Positions 32,341 to 42,026 of a DNA stretch of 64,000 bases are shown one piece after another. The notes under the pieces were generated by a model. It searched no databases and had not been told where the DNA came from. It saw only the letters and a program-made list of their open reading frames with translations. Source of the stretch: Ophthalmolycus amberensis (Eukaryota; Chordata; Actinopteri; Perciformes; Zoarcidae); contig JAFEUB010000525.1 in the NCBI GenBank assembly GCA_024529925.1, positions 12,501 to 76,500 on the forward strand, in the 5' to 3' direction. Numbering within the stretch: the stretch's first letter is position 1; every line of letters starts with the position of its first letter. Both the position numbers and the translations under genes were made by a program.

Positions 32341-34520
32341 ACCTGCCTCCACAGGAGGGGGATAAGACTGTTATTAATTTAACAAAAAACTTTAAGTTAA
32401 CTGCACCACAATTTGCTCTGCTGAAGAAAGGATTGAACTTTATCCCCACAAAGGGCACAAACAAAGACATTAAGGAGCAAAGCCGTTACGATACTCAGCA
32501 GTATCACAGGAAGTTGAAACTGGCAGCTTATTATGAACATGCAAGAGACTCTGAAGCGTTTCCTTTCATGCAGAAATCAACCTGGACTCCCCCCCAGGGA
32601 CAAACACCCAGTGAAATCACTGCTCTCATCAAGGAGGACCTGAAGTATTTTGATACTGAGTTTAAGGTTCATTGTGTATCACCCAACCTGAGTACTGAAG
32701 AGGTAAGAGCACTGACAGAACTGAACAGTAATAAACATATCATCATCAAGCCAGCTGACAAGGGCAGTGCTATGGTCATTATGGACAGAGAACAATATGC
32801 ATGGGAGGGTTATCGACAACTTCACGACCCCAAATATTACACTAAATTGACCAAACCTATTTATCCAGAGACTATTCCTATTATCAACAAAATCATTCAA
32901 ACTCTTTATGAGAAAAGATTCATCAAGGCAAAACAGAAATATTATTTAATGGGCAGCTCGGAACCCAGAGCCAGATTATTCTATATGCTGCCTAAAATCC
33001 ACAAGGATCCATATAAGTGGAGCAAGCCACATGAAATCCCTCCAGGTAGACCCATCGTGTCTGACTGCAGCAGTGAAACATATTGCACTGCAGAGTACCT
33101 GGATTACTTCCTCAATCCTCTCTCGACCACACATCCTAGTTACATAAAGGACACGTACCACTTTGTCAACATAGTGAAAAAACTACACATTCCTGACAAC
33201 TCTATTCTATTCACGATTGACATAGACAGTCTATATACTAACATTGACTTCAAAGAAGGCATGCAGGCCATAAAAAATGTATTTCGGAAACACCCAAACA
33301 AAAAAAGACCAGAAAAAGAATTATTACAGTTATTAGAGATTAATTTGACCAAAAATGATTTCACATTTAATGGAGAATTCTTCCTTCAAATTAAAGGTAC
33401 AGCCATGGGGAAGAAATTTGCTCCCGCATATGCAAATATCTTCATGGCGGAATGGGAGGCATCGGCTCTGAAGATATGTCCTAAAAAACCTCTGTACTAT
33501 TACAGATTTTTAGATGACATCTGGGGGGTGTGGCCTCACTCGAGAGAGGATTTTGACAGCTTTCTGAAGACGCTTAATAATCACAGTGAATCAATCAAGC
33601 TAAAATCCACCAGCAGTTTGAATTCGGTTGATTTCCTAGACACCACCACTTTTAAGAACGAAAGGTTCCAGGAGACTCACACACTAGCGATTAAAGTATT
33701 CTTTAAGGAGACAGACACACACGCTCTGCTCCACAAAACCAGTTTCCACCCAAAACACACCTATGCAGGCCTGATTAGGTCGCAGCTGTTGAGATTCCAC
33801 AGAATTTGCACTGAAGAAGAGGATTTTAGGTCAGCAGTTAGAGTGTTGTTTCGAGCTTTGTCCACCAGGGGGTACTCTAGGACCTTTCTTAGAAAATGCA
33901 GGAGGTCATTTCAGCAAACTAAAATACCAGCAGTAACTTGTAACCTTCCATTTGTTACGACATTTTCCCCGTCAACGGTTGAACTGATTAGAGAAAGTAG
34001 GAGGAACTTTCACAAACATATTACAGGAACCTCAACATTACAAAACTATAGTGTTATTGCTGCATTCAGGAAAAATAAGAATTTACAGGATCTCCTGGTA
34101 AAAGCGAAGATTAAACCCCTCTCGGATCCTAAATCCAGAGTACAGGGCCAGTATTTTAAACACCAAAACTGGTTCACTAATCGATACACAAAAGAGGTCT
34201 TTCAGACAATGACCCGGGGCAGTCTGAAGTCAAAAAATTGTATATATCTGATTTCTTGTAAAAAGTGTGGTTTACAGTATGTGGGTGAAACAGGCAACAC
34301 CATTTCTATTCGTTTCATTCAACACAAACACAATATACTGAAGAGGAAAAAGATGGAGACACCTTTGGTGAAACACTTTTTATTACATGAATGGAAAGCT
34401 GTTTTAACAACTGTCATTGAGTGTAACCCCAGGTGGAACATCGCCCAGAGGAAAAGGGCTGAAAGGATCTGGATTGCCAGACTGGATACAAGACAGCCTA
34501 AGGGCTTGAATGAGAGGTAG
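32283..34520 (+). CDS. PLE-4 ORF2: reverse transcriptase with GIY-YIG endonuclease
   Basis: The frame is open from just after TGA 32280-32282 to TAG 34518-34520 (about 745 codons). It lies in the -1 frame relative to ORF1 and has no ATG near its beginning; GTG 32310 only opens a naive ORF call. PLE motifs are IIKPADKGSAMVIMDREQY, MLPKIHKDPYKW, RPIVSDCSSETY, FTIDIDSLYTNI, GTAMGKKFAPAYAN, FLDDIWG and HPKHTYAGLIRSQLLRFHRIC. The nuclease is complete: CIYLISC, a CKKC pair, YVGETGN, the Arg of IRFIQH, the Glu of AERIWIARL and the Asn of GLNER. No disruption is seen, which makes this the best candidate here for a functional enzyme. Confidence 0.93.
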   Translation, partial: HSSAHAGPLVHSLKLLCPINLPPQEGDKTVINLTKNFKLTAPQFALLKKGLNFIPTKGTNKDIKEQSRYDTQQYHRKLKLAAYYEHARDSEAFPFMQKSTWTPPQGQTPSEITALIKEDLKYFDTEFKVHCVSPNLSTEEVRALTELNSNKHIIIKPADKGSAMVIMDREQYAWEGYRQLHDPKYYTKLTKPIYPETIPIINKIIQTLYEKRFIKAKQKYYLMGSSEPRARLFYMLPKIHKDPYKWSKPHEIPPGRPIVSDCSSETYCTAEYLDYFLNPLSTTHPSYIKDTYHFVNIVKKLHIPDNSILFTIDIDSLYTNIDFKEGMQAIKNVFRKHPNKKRPEKELLQLLEINLTKNDFTFNGEFFLQIKGTAMGKKFAPAYANIFMAEWEASALKICPKKPLYYYRFLDDIWGVWPHSREDFDSFLKTLNNHSESIKLKSTSSLNSVDFLDTTTFKNERFQETHTLAIKVFFKETDTHALLHKTSFHPKHTYAGLIRSQLLRFHRICTEEEDFRSAVRVLFRALSTRGYSRTFLRKCRRSFQQTKIPAVTCNLPFVTTFSPSTVELIRESRRNFHKHITGTSTLQNYSVIAAFRKNKNLQDLLVKAKIKPLSDPKSRVQGQYFKHQNWFTNRYTKEVFQTMTRGSLKSKNCIYLISCKKCGLQYVGETGNTISIRFIQHKHNILKRKKMETPLVKHFLLHEWKAVLTTVIECNPRWNIAQRKRAERIWIARLDTRQPKGLNER
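32319..32361 (+). promoter_or_regulatory. Putative -1 frameshift region, PLE-4
   Basis: CTTAAAC (32319-32325) is read as TTA AAC in the ORF1 frame. After a 7-base spacer, CCCC (32333-32336) can pair with GGGG (32357-32360), with an inner CCTG/CAGG hairpin. The layout matches PLE-1, but the first base of the heptamer is C, so slipping would be less favourable. Confidence 0.45.
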
Positions 34521-34593
34521 GTGCTTCGGGGGCTGAGGCGGCGATGGACAGTGCACAGATAGCTGTGCTGGCTTCCAGCATAGTTATCACAAT
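34521..34593 (+). other. PLE-4 3' end: ACAGTGCA box and 14-pair hairpin
   Basis: ACAGTGCA (about 34549-34556) is followed by GATAGCTGTGCTGG (34558-34571), loop CTT and CCAGCATAGTTATC (34575-34588), which pair along 14 positions including G-T wobbles. Five bases later comes CCCCTAACACC. Confidence 0.8.
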
Positions 34594-34622
34594 CCCCTAA
34601 CACCTAACCCTAACATCTAACC
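34594..34622. repeat. Degenerate telomeric tract at an orientation switch
   Basis: CCCCTAACACCTAACCC and TAACATCTAACC form an imperfect tract. To the left, PLE-4 is on the + strand; to the right, a PLE-5 copy on the - strand is broken inside ORF1. The tract could be a healed chromosome break. Confidence 0.8.
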
Positions 34623-34742
34623 AGTCCTCTCCGGCTGGTTCCCCAATACCCCCTCCCTCTCCAGATACCCCCCTTCCCTGTTGTGTTGGGGGGCTCTACT
34701 ACCCCCCCTCCCCCTTCTGACCACTGTGGTCCATTCCTCCAT

Positions 34743-36013
34743 AACCCTCTCAAATATAAAATCTTGGATGTCAAACTCAAAACAAGGGGAAAAAAAAGGA
34801 AAAACAAATTTATTTTCTAAACCCACTGATTTATGTCCTATTATTCACCCAAAATGGTGAACAAATAAGTTATTTTACAAAACACCAGGCCAGAAGAACT
34901 CAGTCCAATTACTAAAAGAGATTTTTTTCCGGGGGGATTGAAACCCGCTGATTTTTATCAAATTATTCACCCTTTCTGCAACAAGAAACCCCCTCCCTCC
35001 CAATAATTATGGAAAGAAAAGCCCCTTCCTTCCCAACAATTATAGAAAGAAATTTATGTTTATTTCTTCTCTGGGGGGTAGGGGGGGGGGGGGGGGGGGG
35101 CCACCCTCTCTATCCTTAAAAGAGGAGCCCTCCCTATAAGTCCCTTATTACAAGGTTCTCCCAAAACACAGGCGATCTAAAGAACCCTTCCTGGGGGCAG
35201 CCCCTCTAAGAAGGCACCTATGCAGCTAGCACTGTGCAAACCACCGCAAAACACGTCCAAAAAATGTTTTTTAAACCCTCCCAAGAGAGGCACTCTTATA
35301 CAAAGTAAGATCTCAGCAAACAACCAAGCGCATGCAATAATAAGAGCGGACTGCTAACCCAATTGGAAAAGGCTCCTCCACCAATAAAGTGCAAGGATCG
35401 TGTAGGGACTTCTGCAGCCCAGTTTTAAAAAAAACTTTTATTCTTAAGAATAGGGTGAACAAATAAGTGTTTCTAAACACAATAAGATGGACTGAGACTA
35501 ATCTCTGGTCTGAGAGAATCAGTGGGACCGATACAGTTTTAAAATGGAGCTCCTAACGTTTCGGCAAGTTGTGCCTTCCTCAGAGGAGAATAAGAAATGA
35601 AAGAAAGACTGGAGGTATTTATACCTTCCCTAGGCGGAGTAACCAGGGAGCTTCTGATAGGCTGGAACTCCCTCTAATCAGATGACTAAGCCGTCTCAGC
35701 TGTCTAATTGAACACCTGGCAATCAGGGGGAAAACCTGTCTTAATCGACACCAAAGGCCTAGTCCCTACTGGGTGTAAAACCACCAGTTAAGGGCCATCA
35801 TAAATACAAAAAGGAAACGGAGCACAAGCACCAAGTGAATAAAATACACCTCTCCATGTCCCCCAGGGTGTATTGTTCCCCATAAGTCACTGGGTCCCTT
35901 GTTATAAAACATATAGGGGTCCCAAAGTGGGTCAACAAATTCACTTCACTGTGTTTCCATCTCCACCCAGTGAGTTTCTAAAAACAAGTCAAAGCACACA
36001 TTGTGGCACTGGC
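34743..36013 (-). other. PLE-5 leader, unit Z
   Basis: About 1.27 kb of non-coding leader that begins TGCCAGTGCC after the CCTAACC of the preceding unit and contains the hammerhead at 35550-35588. No convincing ORF. Confidence 0.65.
35550..35588 (-). ncRNA. Hammerhead ribozyme of PLE-5, unit Z
   Basis: On the - strand, stem I CTCCT pairs with AGGAG (five perfect pairs). The core CTGAGGA is followed by stem II GGCA/TGCC with a 5-base loop, GAA, then ACGT and T before the cut. All core positions fit the hammerhead consensus. Stem III is again only ACGT. It lies in the leader, about 810 bases upstream of the ORF1 ATG. Confidence 0.8.
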
Positions 36014-36039
36014 AGGTTAGGTGCAGGGGAAAAAAGAAG

Positions 36040-36065
36040 CTCTGGCTGCCTTTAGGCAGTCAGAG
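36040..36065 (-). other. PLE-5 3' hairpin, unit A
   Basis: On the - strand, TGTGCCCGTGCC precedes CTCTGACTGCC, loop TAAA, GGCAGCCAGAG (11 positions, one A-C mismatch). Then come a T/C run and ACCTAACC. Confidence 0.75.
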
Positions 36066-36233
36066 GGCACGGGCACACAATTTATAGGCATTAAAACTTG
36101 TAATTCTCAAAAGGGTTTTGTATTATGTGTTGTATATTTTTATATTTTTAATATTTTGCAGGTGTCCTTGCGGGTCTCCAAGGTGTCCCCGCCCTCATCA
36201 GAGGAGGTAAGTCCATCGTTTGATCCACTGGCT

Positions 36234-36533
36234 CTAATTATTTTGGTTAAGACCATGTGGATAAACTGTATTAAGTTTATTAATCCACTGTCTTTCTTTT
36301 GCCAGTCGCTGTCTATCCGACCACCAGGATCCTGACTCCAACCCCATGATGAGGAGGTTTTCCCTCCCATGTTGTCTAAAGTGTTCGTAGAGGTGAGTTA
36401 CTTCATTAGTATTTTTGAAGTATCTGTTGTGCTTGTCATTTTTATGTTTTCCGCCCAGGGAGGCATGTACTAGTCTCAGTTTAATTGTGACATCCAAGAA
36501 TAAAAGATCTTTTTGGCAGTCTCTGGAGTCCAA
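36234..36533 (-). pseudogene. PLE-5 ORF2 reduced by two deletions, unit A
   Basis: The frame overlaps the ORF1 end in -1 and reads VTIKLR, then jumps to LVHASLGGKHKN (RT lost). It next jumps from RYFKNT to NEVTHLYEHFRQHG (the GIY and YIG strands lost), ending GLNQNN. The second deletion has a 3-base TAA microhomology. The deleted parts do not have GT-AG ends, so these are deletions rather than spliced introns. About 2.0 kb is missing compared with unit D. Confidence 0.85.
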
Positions 36534-38269
36534 TGAATAAGATCTTGCTTAACCCGAAATTGGTCCTCTGTGATCCCTTGTAAGATTTTAAAGTTCTCCT
36601 CCAGAACCCGGTTGAGTTTCCCCAAGAGGGTTCTTCGCTCCAACTGAAGCTGCGGGGAGAACTGGATCACCGGGACCACAATCTCTGCTCGAGGGAAGAC
36701 CGTTTTCGCACATGACAATAACAGTTGAAACTGTTTAGTCATGGTCCCGAGCTGATTATTCCTGAGGCAGTTGTTCAAGCCCACCGCGAGGACGACTTTC
36801 TGAACTGTGAGGCAGGGGTCCAGTTTACCCAGGATCTCTTTTAGATGGTGTATTTGAGCCCCCGGGAAACTATCTATCTGAACCAAGGGGTACTGGTGGC
36901 GTGGGATCCTAGACAGATTTGAATCCCCAATCACCAACACCGATTGTGTAATAACAAGGCTCCAATCCCTTACTTTATAAAATGTAGTAAGGTGGCGGGT
37001 GGTATGGTGGTAGGAGAGGACTCGCCCCTCAGGGGGGTGAACCTCCCGTCTAGGGGAAGCCTCTCCCTCCTAAGTGGGTCGACTCCCCTCCTCCACCATT
37101 TGTTGTGAGTCTCGTAAGACCACCGCCACATTGGTCTGTGGAGCCTCGCTCTCTTCAGGGTCAGACAGGTCAACCCTCTCATCGCCCCCTGCCTCCTTCA
37201 GTTCTAAGCTCTCAGACATACTCAGCTCAAAATTGGGTCGGGGCCCCAGGTTGCTGTCTAGACTACTAGTAAGTGTAGCTAGATGGATGTCTACTATGCA
37301 AACCTGAGGACTCCCCGCCAATTCCAACTCTGAATCAACCCGGACGGGCTCCCCTACAACAGGGCTAGGTACAGGGTATGGAGTAGCCCTTAGGGGGGTC
37401 CCTTTTGAATGGCTATCCCAAATACCATTCCCCTCACGACCAGATTTGAGAATTAAGTTGGGGTGAGGGCCTGAGTCGGGACCAAGACCAAGCAATTGGT
37501 TGGGGTTAGGGTTTGGGCCGGGGCGGGGCCCGAGGAGGGAAAGATGTCCAGGGTCAGGACTGGGACCAAGGTCAGGGCCAGAGATGGAACGAGGCCCAAA
37601 AATTGGACGACGTGGCCAGTCTGCCCGAGGTGGCAAAGGTGTCTGGACCACTCTAGGCCCAGGACCACTGCCAGAAGTGGGACCTGAGTGGCTGTTCAGC
37701 CTGATCCGGTCTGTTGGTGGCAGAAAAGGCCACTCTCCCTCGCTCAGCTCCCCAGCCACAACACCCAATCCCCCCACCATGGGGGGTCCCCCCACTAAGG
37801 TTGAGAGGGTGGCAATGGAAGTCTCGGTGAGGCGTCGTTTGTATCTGCCTCTACCGTATGCCATTGCTTTGTCCCATGCCACCCTATCAAACACCGGGAG
37901 GTCCTCCAAGGCGAGGGCAATCACCGAATCGTAATGGTCTTTCAGGATGTTCATGTTATTTCTCATCCATTGGTCAGTGTTGTTCCTGACCCTAGAGGTT
38001 GTTGCCATATTGGGGGATGATGGTTTAATAAATGCTGTTAGTTTATTCACTTGTTTCAGCATACCCACCGGAAAGCGGTCTGTCTGGTAAGTATTCTCAA
38101 TTACTTCCGCATGATGTATAGCTTGAAGCAATTTGAAATACCTTCTTTCCATCCTCTCCGGCTGGTTCCCCAATACCCCCTCCCTCTCCAGATACCCCCC
38201 TTCCCTGTTGTGTTGGGGGGCTCTACTACCCCCCCTCCCCCTTCTGACCACTGTGGTCCATTCCTCCAT
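36476..38269 (-). pseudogene. PLE-5 ORF1: Arg-rich, helical and SGNH-like protein, unit A, one stop
   Basis: From ATG 38269 (GTTATGG) one frame continues to 36476 and is broken only by a TAG at 37070-37072. The GTG-started extension upstream is not needed. Domains are an Arg/Gly-rich N-terminus (VVRRGRGGSRAPQHN) and a helical part (IKPSSPNMATT, NTDQWMRNNMNILKDHYD). A Pro/Gly-rich linker follows, with PNPNPN encoded by a telomere-like CCCTAACCCC stretch (about 37497-37515). The SGNH-like domain has VIGDSNLSRIP, SFPGAQI, VGLNNC and DLIHWTPETA. The Ser, Gly, Asn and Asp-His positions are all present. Unlike units B-D, the GGTCGGGGCCCC run is full length, so there is no frameshift. Confidence 0.88.
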
Positions 38270-39540
38270 AACCCTCTCAAATATAAAATCTTGGATGTCA
38301 AACTCAAAACAAGGGGAAAAAAAAGGGGAAAAAACAAATTTATTTTCTAAACCCACTGATTTATGTCCTATTATTCACCCCAAATGGTGAACAAATAAGT
38401 TATTTTACAAAACACCAGGCCAGAAGAACTCAGTCCAATTACTAAAAGAGATTTTTTTCCGGGGGATTGAAACCCGCTGATTTTTATCAAATTATTCACC
38501 CTTTCTGCAACAAGAAAACCCCTTCCCTCCCAATAATTATGGAAAGAAAAGCCCCTTCCTTCCCAACAATTATAGAAAGAAATTTATGTTTATTTCTTCT
38601 CTGGGGGGGTAGGGGGGGGGGGGGCCACCCTCTCTATCCTTAAAAGAGGAGCCCTCCCTATAAGTCCCTTATTACAAGGTTCTCCCAAAACACAGGCGGT
38701 CTAAAGAACCCTTCCTGGGGGCAACCCCTCTAAGAAGGCACCTATGCAGCTAGCACTGTGCAAACTACCGCAAAACACGTCCAAAAAATGTTTTTTTTAA
38801 AAACCCTCCCAAGAGAGGCACTCTTATACAAAGTAAGATCTCAGCAAACAACCAAGCGCATGCAATAATAAGAGCGGACTGCTAACCCAATTGGAAAAGG
38901 CTCCTCCACCAATAAAGTGCAAGGATCGTGTAGGGACTTCTGCAGCCCAGTTTTTAAAAAAACTTTTATTCTTAAGAATAGGGTGAACAAATAAGTGTTT
39001 CTAAACACAATAAGATGGACTGAGACTAATCTCTGGTCTGAGAGAATCAGTGGGACCGATACAGTTTTAAAATGGAGCTCCTAACGTTTCGGCAAGTTGT
39101 GCCTTCCTCAGAGGAGAATAAGAAATGAAAGAAAGACTGGAGGTATTTATACCTTCCCTAGGCGGAGCAACCAGGGAGCTTCTGATAGGCTGGAACTCCC
39201 TCTAATCAGATGACTAAGCCGTCTCAGCTGTCTAATTGAACACCTGGCAATCAGGGGGAAACCTGTCTTAATCGACACCAAAGGCCTAGTCCCTACTGGG
39301 TGTAAAACCACCAGTTAAGGGCCATCATAAATACAAAAAGGAAACGGAGCACAAGCACCAAGTGAATAAAATACACCTCTCCATGTCCCCCAGGGTGTAT
39401 TATTCCCCATAAGTCACTGGGTCCCTTGTTATAAAACATATAGGGGTCCCAAAGTGGGTCAACAAATTCACTTCCCTGTGTTTCCATCTCCACCCAATGA
39501 GTTTCTAAAGACAAGTCAAAGCACACATTGTGGCACTGGC
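38270..39540 (-). other. PLE-5 leader, unit A
   Basis: Same leader as unit Z with a shorter G-run (about 38604-38624) and the hammerhead at 39078-39116. The far end begins TGCCAGTGCC after the CCTAACC of unit B. Confidence 0.65.
39078..39116 (-). ncRNA. Hammerhead ribozyme of PLE-5, unit A leader
   Basis: Sequence identical to the unit Z ribozyme, with the ACGT stem III intact. Confidence 0.8.
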
Positions 39541-39566
39541 AGGTTAGGTGCAGGGGAAAAAAGACG

Positions 39567-39592
39567 CTCTGGCTGCCTTTAGGCAGTCAGAG
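39567..39592 (-). other. PLE-5 3' hairpin, unit B
   Basis: Same box and hairpin as in unit A, followed on the - strand by CACCTAACCTGCC. Confidence 0.75.
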
Positions 39593-39765
39593 GGCACGGG
39601 CACACAAATTATAGGCATTAACACTTGTAATTCTCAAAAGGGTTTTGTATTATGTGTTGTATATTTTTTTATTTTTAATATTTTGCAGGTGTCCTGGCGG
39701 GTCTCCAAGAGGAGGTATCCCCGCCCTCATCAGAGGTGGTAAGTCCATCATTTGATCCACTGGCT

Positions 39766-42026
39766 CTAATTATTTTGATTAAGACCATGTGGATAAACTG
39801 TGTTAAGTTTATTAATCCACTGTCTTTCTTTTGCCAGTCGCTGTCTATCCGACCACCAGGATCCTGACTCCAACCCCATGATGAGGAGGTTTTCCCTCCC
39901 ATGTTGTCTAAAGTGTTCGTAGAGGTGAGTTACTTCATTAATTTTATCAATTAGGTTCAGGTGTTGCTTCAGTCTTAGAATTAAACTGTTCTTGGTTTGC
40001 CCAATATACAGTTTTTTGCAGACCCCGCACTCAATACAATACACCAAATTCATTGACCCTGGCTTGGTCAGATGCCAAACAGGTGCACTCAATTGAGTGT
40101 GTTGGTTCACCATGAATTTAGTATTTTTGAAGTATCGGTTGTGCTTGTCTTTTTTATGTTTTCCGCCCAGGGAGGCATGTACTAGAAGATCTTTTACGTT
40201 TTTGTTTCTTCTGAACGCTGCTATAATTTTAAAATCCAAGAGTGATTCCACTTCGTCCTGTACCCTCTTAAAGTTACTTTTAACCTTGGCAGTCAAGGTC
40301 CTAGAGGCCGGAGAAAAGGTGGAGACAAAGGGGAGCAGATGATGGTTCTTATCCTCCCCCCTGGGTTTCAGGCCTAGTTGGTAGTCCCGCTGGACATCAA
40401 CCTTAATCCCCCGGAGGAAGGTCCTGCTATACCCCCGACGTCTCAGGGCCCGGAATAGGGTCCTTGTCGCCGACTCGACATCCCCCGCTACCGTACAAAT
40501 CCTATGAAACCTTATCAATTGTGACTTCACAATTCCCCGATAGGTGTGTTTCGGGTGGTAACTGGACCTGTGTAACAGTGCGTGGGTGTCGGTCGGCTTG
40601 AAATACACCCTTGTTCCCAGGCTCCCCTCCCCGTTTTCCCTCCTAATCAGAAACACCTCGGTATCCAAGAATGCAATTTTCTCTTGTTGTAAATCATATT
40701 TAACCGAGATGGAGGGATGATGGTTATTAAGGACCGAAATGAAATCAGAAAAGTCGGCCTTGGAATGACTCCAAATCCCGAAAATATCATCCAGGTATCT
40801 TACATAGAAACCTGGAAGTTTGCTGCACTTGGGGAAGACGGTACGCTCCCAGTCTGCCATATAAATATTGGCGTAAGCCGGGGCGAACTTCTTCCCCATC
40901 GCAGTTCCATGGACCTGGAGATACCATTCAGAGTTAAATTCAAAGTCATTTTTCACAAGGCTTAATTCTAAAAGTGTGAGGAGGGCCTCATCAGGCCTAG
41001 TGGGGTCAGGGTACTTCCTGAAGATCTCTCGTACCGCTTTCAGGCCCAGTTGAGTCTCTATATTTGTATAAAGAGAGTCAATATCCACAGAGAAAAGCAT
41101 TCCACCAGGTGGCACCATGATATATCTAAGTTTTGTAACAAACTCATAGGTGTCTTTAATATAGCTCTCATGTTTTTGCGACAAGGGGTTGATATAATGA
41201 TCAACAAACTGCTATCCTGTATGATTCACTTCCACAGTCAGAAACAATAGGTCTGCCGGGAGGAACCTGATGTGGGACCGTCCAGGTCTCTGGATCCTTA
41301 TGGATCTTAGGCAAGAGGTAAAATTTGCGTGGACGTGGAGGGTCCTCACCAGACAGCTAGTACCTTTGTTTAGCTGTAATGAATTTCTTCTCATACAGGC
41401 ATCCCACAATCTCCCGGATCTGTTTCTGAGTTTCCAGTTGCAAGGAGCAGGTTAAAGGTAAGTAATGTATTGTGTTATTAAGCTGTCTGTACGCTTCAGT
41501 TAAGTATTGATGTTTGTCCATTATAACAATTTTTGACCCCTTGTCCGCAGGTTTGATCACTATTTCCTGGTTTGCTTTTAGTTGGTCAAGTGCTTCTCTT
41601 TCCCCTGTAGTTAAATTATTCTCTCTTTCACTATTACAGTGGATCCTCTCAAGATCCCGGACATCTCGCCTAATCAGTTTCTTCAGAGGTTCTGTGACTA
41701 GAGCCCATTCAGGTTCCCAAGTAGAAGGGTTAATGAATGGCTCCCGAACAACATCCATACTGTAATTGAAATGGTCTAAAAGCCTCAACCGTCTGTGATA
41801 CCTGTGTAAGTCTCTTCTAAGCTCCTGTCTGTCCACCACTAGTGGAGTTGGAATAAAAAAAGAGGCCCTTCTCTAGCAGCCTTTCTTCATCCTCCGTTAA
41901 GAAAAAGAAAGTTGAAAGATTTAAAATGTTAGAGTGGGGCTGATTAGACACTCTAGGTCCCCCTATTCTCAGTTTAATTGTGACATCCAAGAATGAAAGA
42001 TCTTTTTGGCAGTCTCTGGAGTCCAA
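39766..42026 (-). pseudogene. PLE-5 ORF2, unit B, with four disruptions
   Basis: The frame begins in the ORF1 overlap (VTIKLRIGGPRV) and is broken by an A7 run at about 41856-41862 (A6 in unit D), a TAG at 41357-41359 and a 2-base deletion near 41200. From 41184 it is open: FSVDIDSLYTNI, GTAMGKKFAPAYAN, YLDDIFGIW and HPKHTYRGIVKSQLIRFHRIC. The complete nuclease follows, with LVYCIEC, a CGVC pair, LYIGQT, the Arg of LRLKQH, the Glu of KERQWINKL and the Asn of GLNQNN. KPADKGSKIVIMDKHQY is in the 41357-41839 segment. Confidence 0.88.

Larger units (their letters stand above)
30751..34593 (+). mobile_element. PLE-4, 5'-truncated within ORF1
   Basis: This element keeps most of ORF1, all of ORF2 and the 3' hairpin, with telomeric tracts at both ends. 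It is closest to PLE-1 in sequence. Its 5' end is lost exactly at CCCTAACCCT|GCCGCATTCTA, inside the ORF1 helical domain, so no leader or hammerhead is present. Confidence 0.9.
34623..36013 (-). mobile_element. PLE-5 unit Z: leader and first 40 codons of ORF1
   Basis: On the - strand this unit holds the whole leader and the start of ORF1 (ATG at 34742, MEEWTTVVRRGRGG). It is then cut at 34623 by the degenerate telomeric tract. It contains a G-run of about 20 bases (35081-35100; poly-C on the element's sense strand) that differs in length between copies. Confidence 0.85.
34516..36984 (+). repeat. Left arm of a large inverted repeat
   Basis: The reverse complement of this 2.47-kb stretch occurs at 61536-64000. 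It includes the PLE-4 tail, the degenerate telomeric tract, the truncated PLE-5 unit and half of the deleted unit. Private variants are shared (for example CACCCAAAATGG near 34848). The match ends at 36984 inside ORF1 and reaches the window edge on the other side. Confidence 0.95.
36014..39540 (-). mobile_element. PLE-5 unit A: internally deleted element
   Basis: It has a complete leader, an ORF1 with one stop, an ORF2 reduced to its two ends, and a 3' hairpin. Two separate deletions removed the RT and the GIY-YIG core. It is a non-autonomous derivative, and the part from 36014 to 36984 is repeated inverted at 61.5-62.5 kb. Confidence 0.85.

Noticed and set aside
35081..35100. Poly-G run as a regulatory G-quadruplex
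   Set aside because: It sits in the PLE-5 leader and varies in length between copies, which is as well explained by slippage or sequencing error.
36234..36540. Missing PLE-5 segments as spliced introns (a retrocopied mRNA)
   Set aside because: The removed parts do not begin GT and end AG, and one junction shows a 3-base microhomology. Deletion is the simpler reading.
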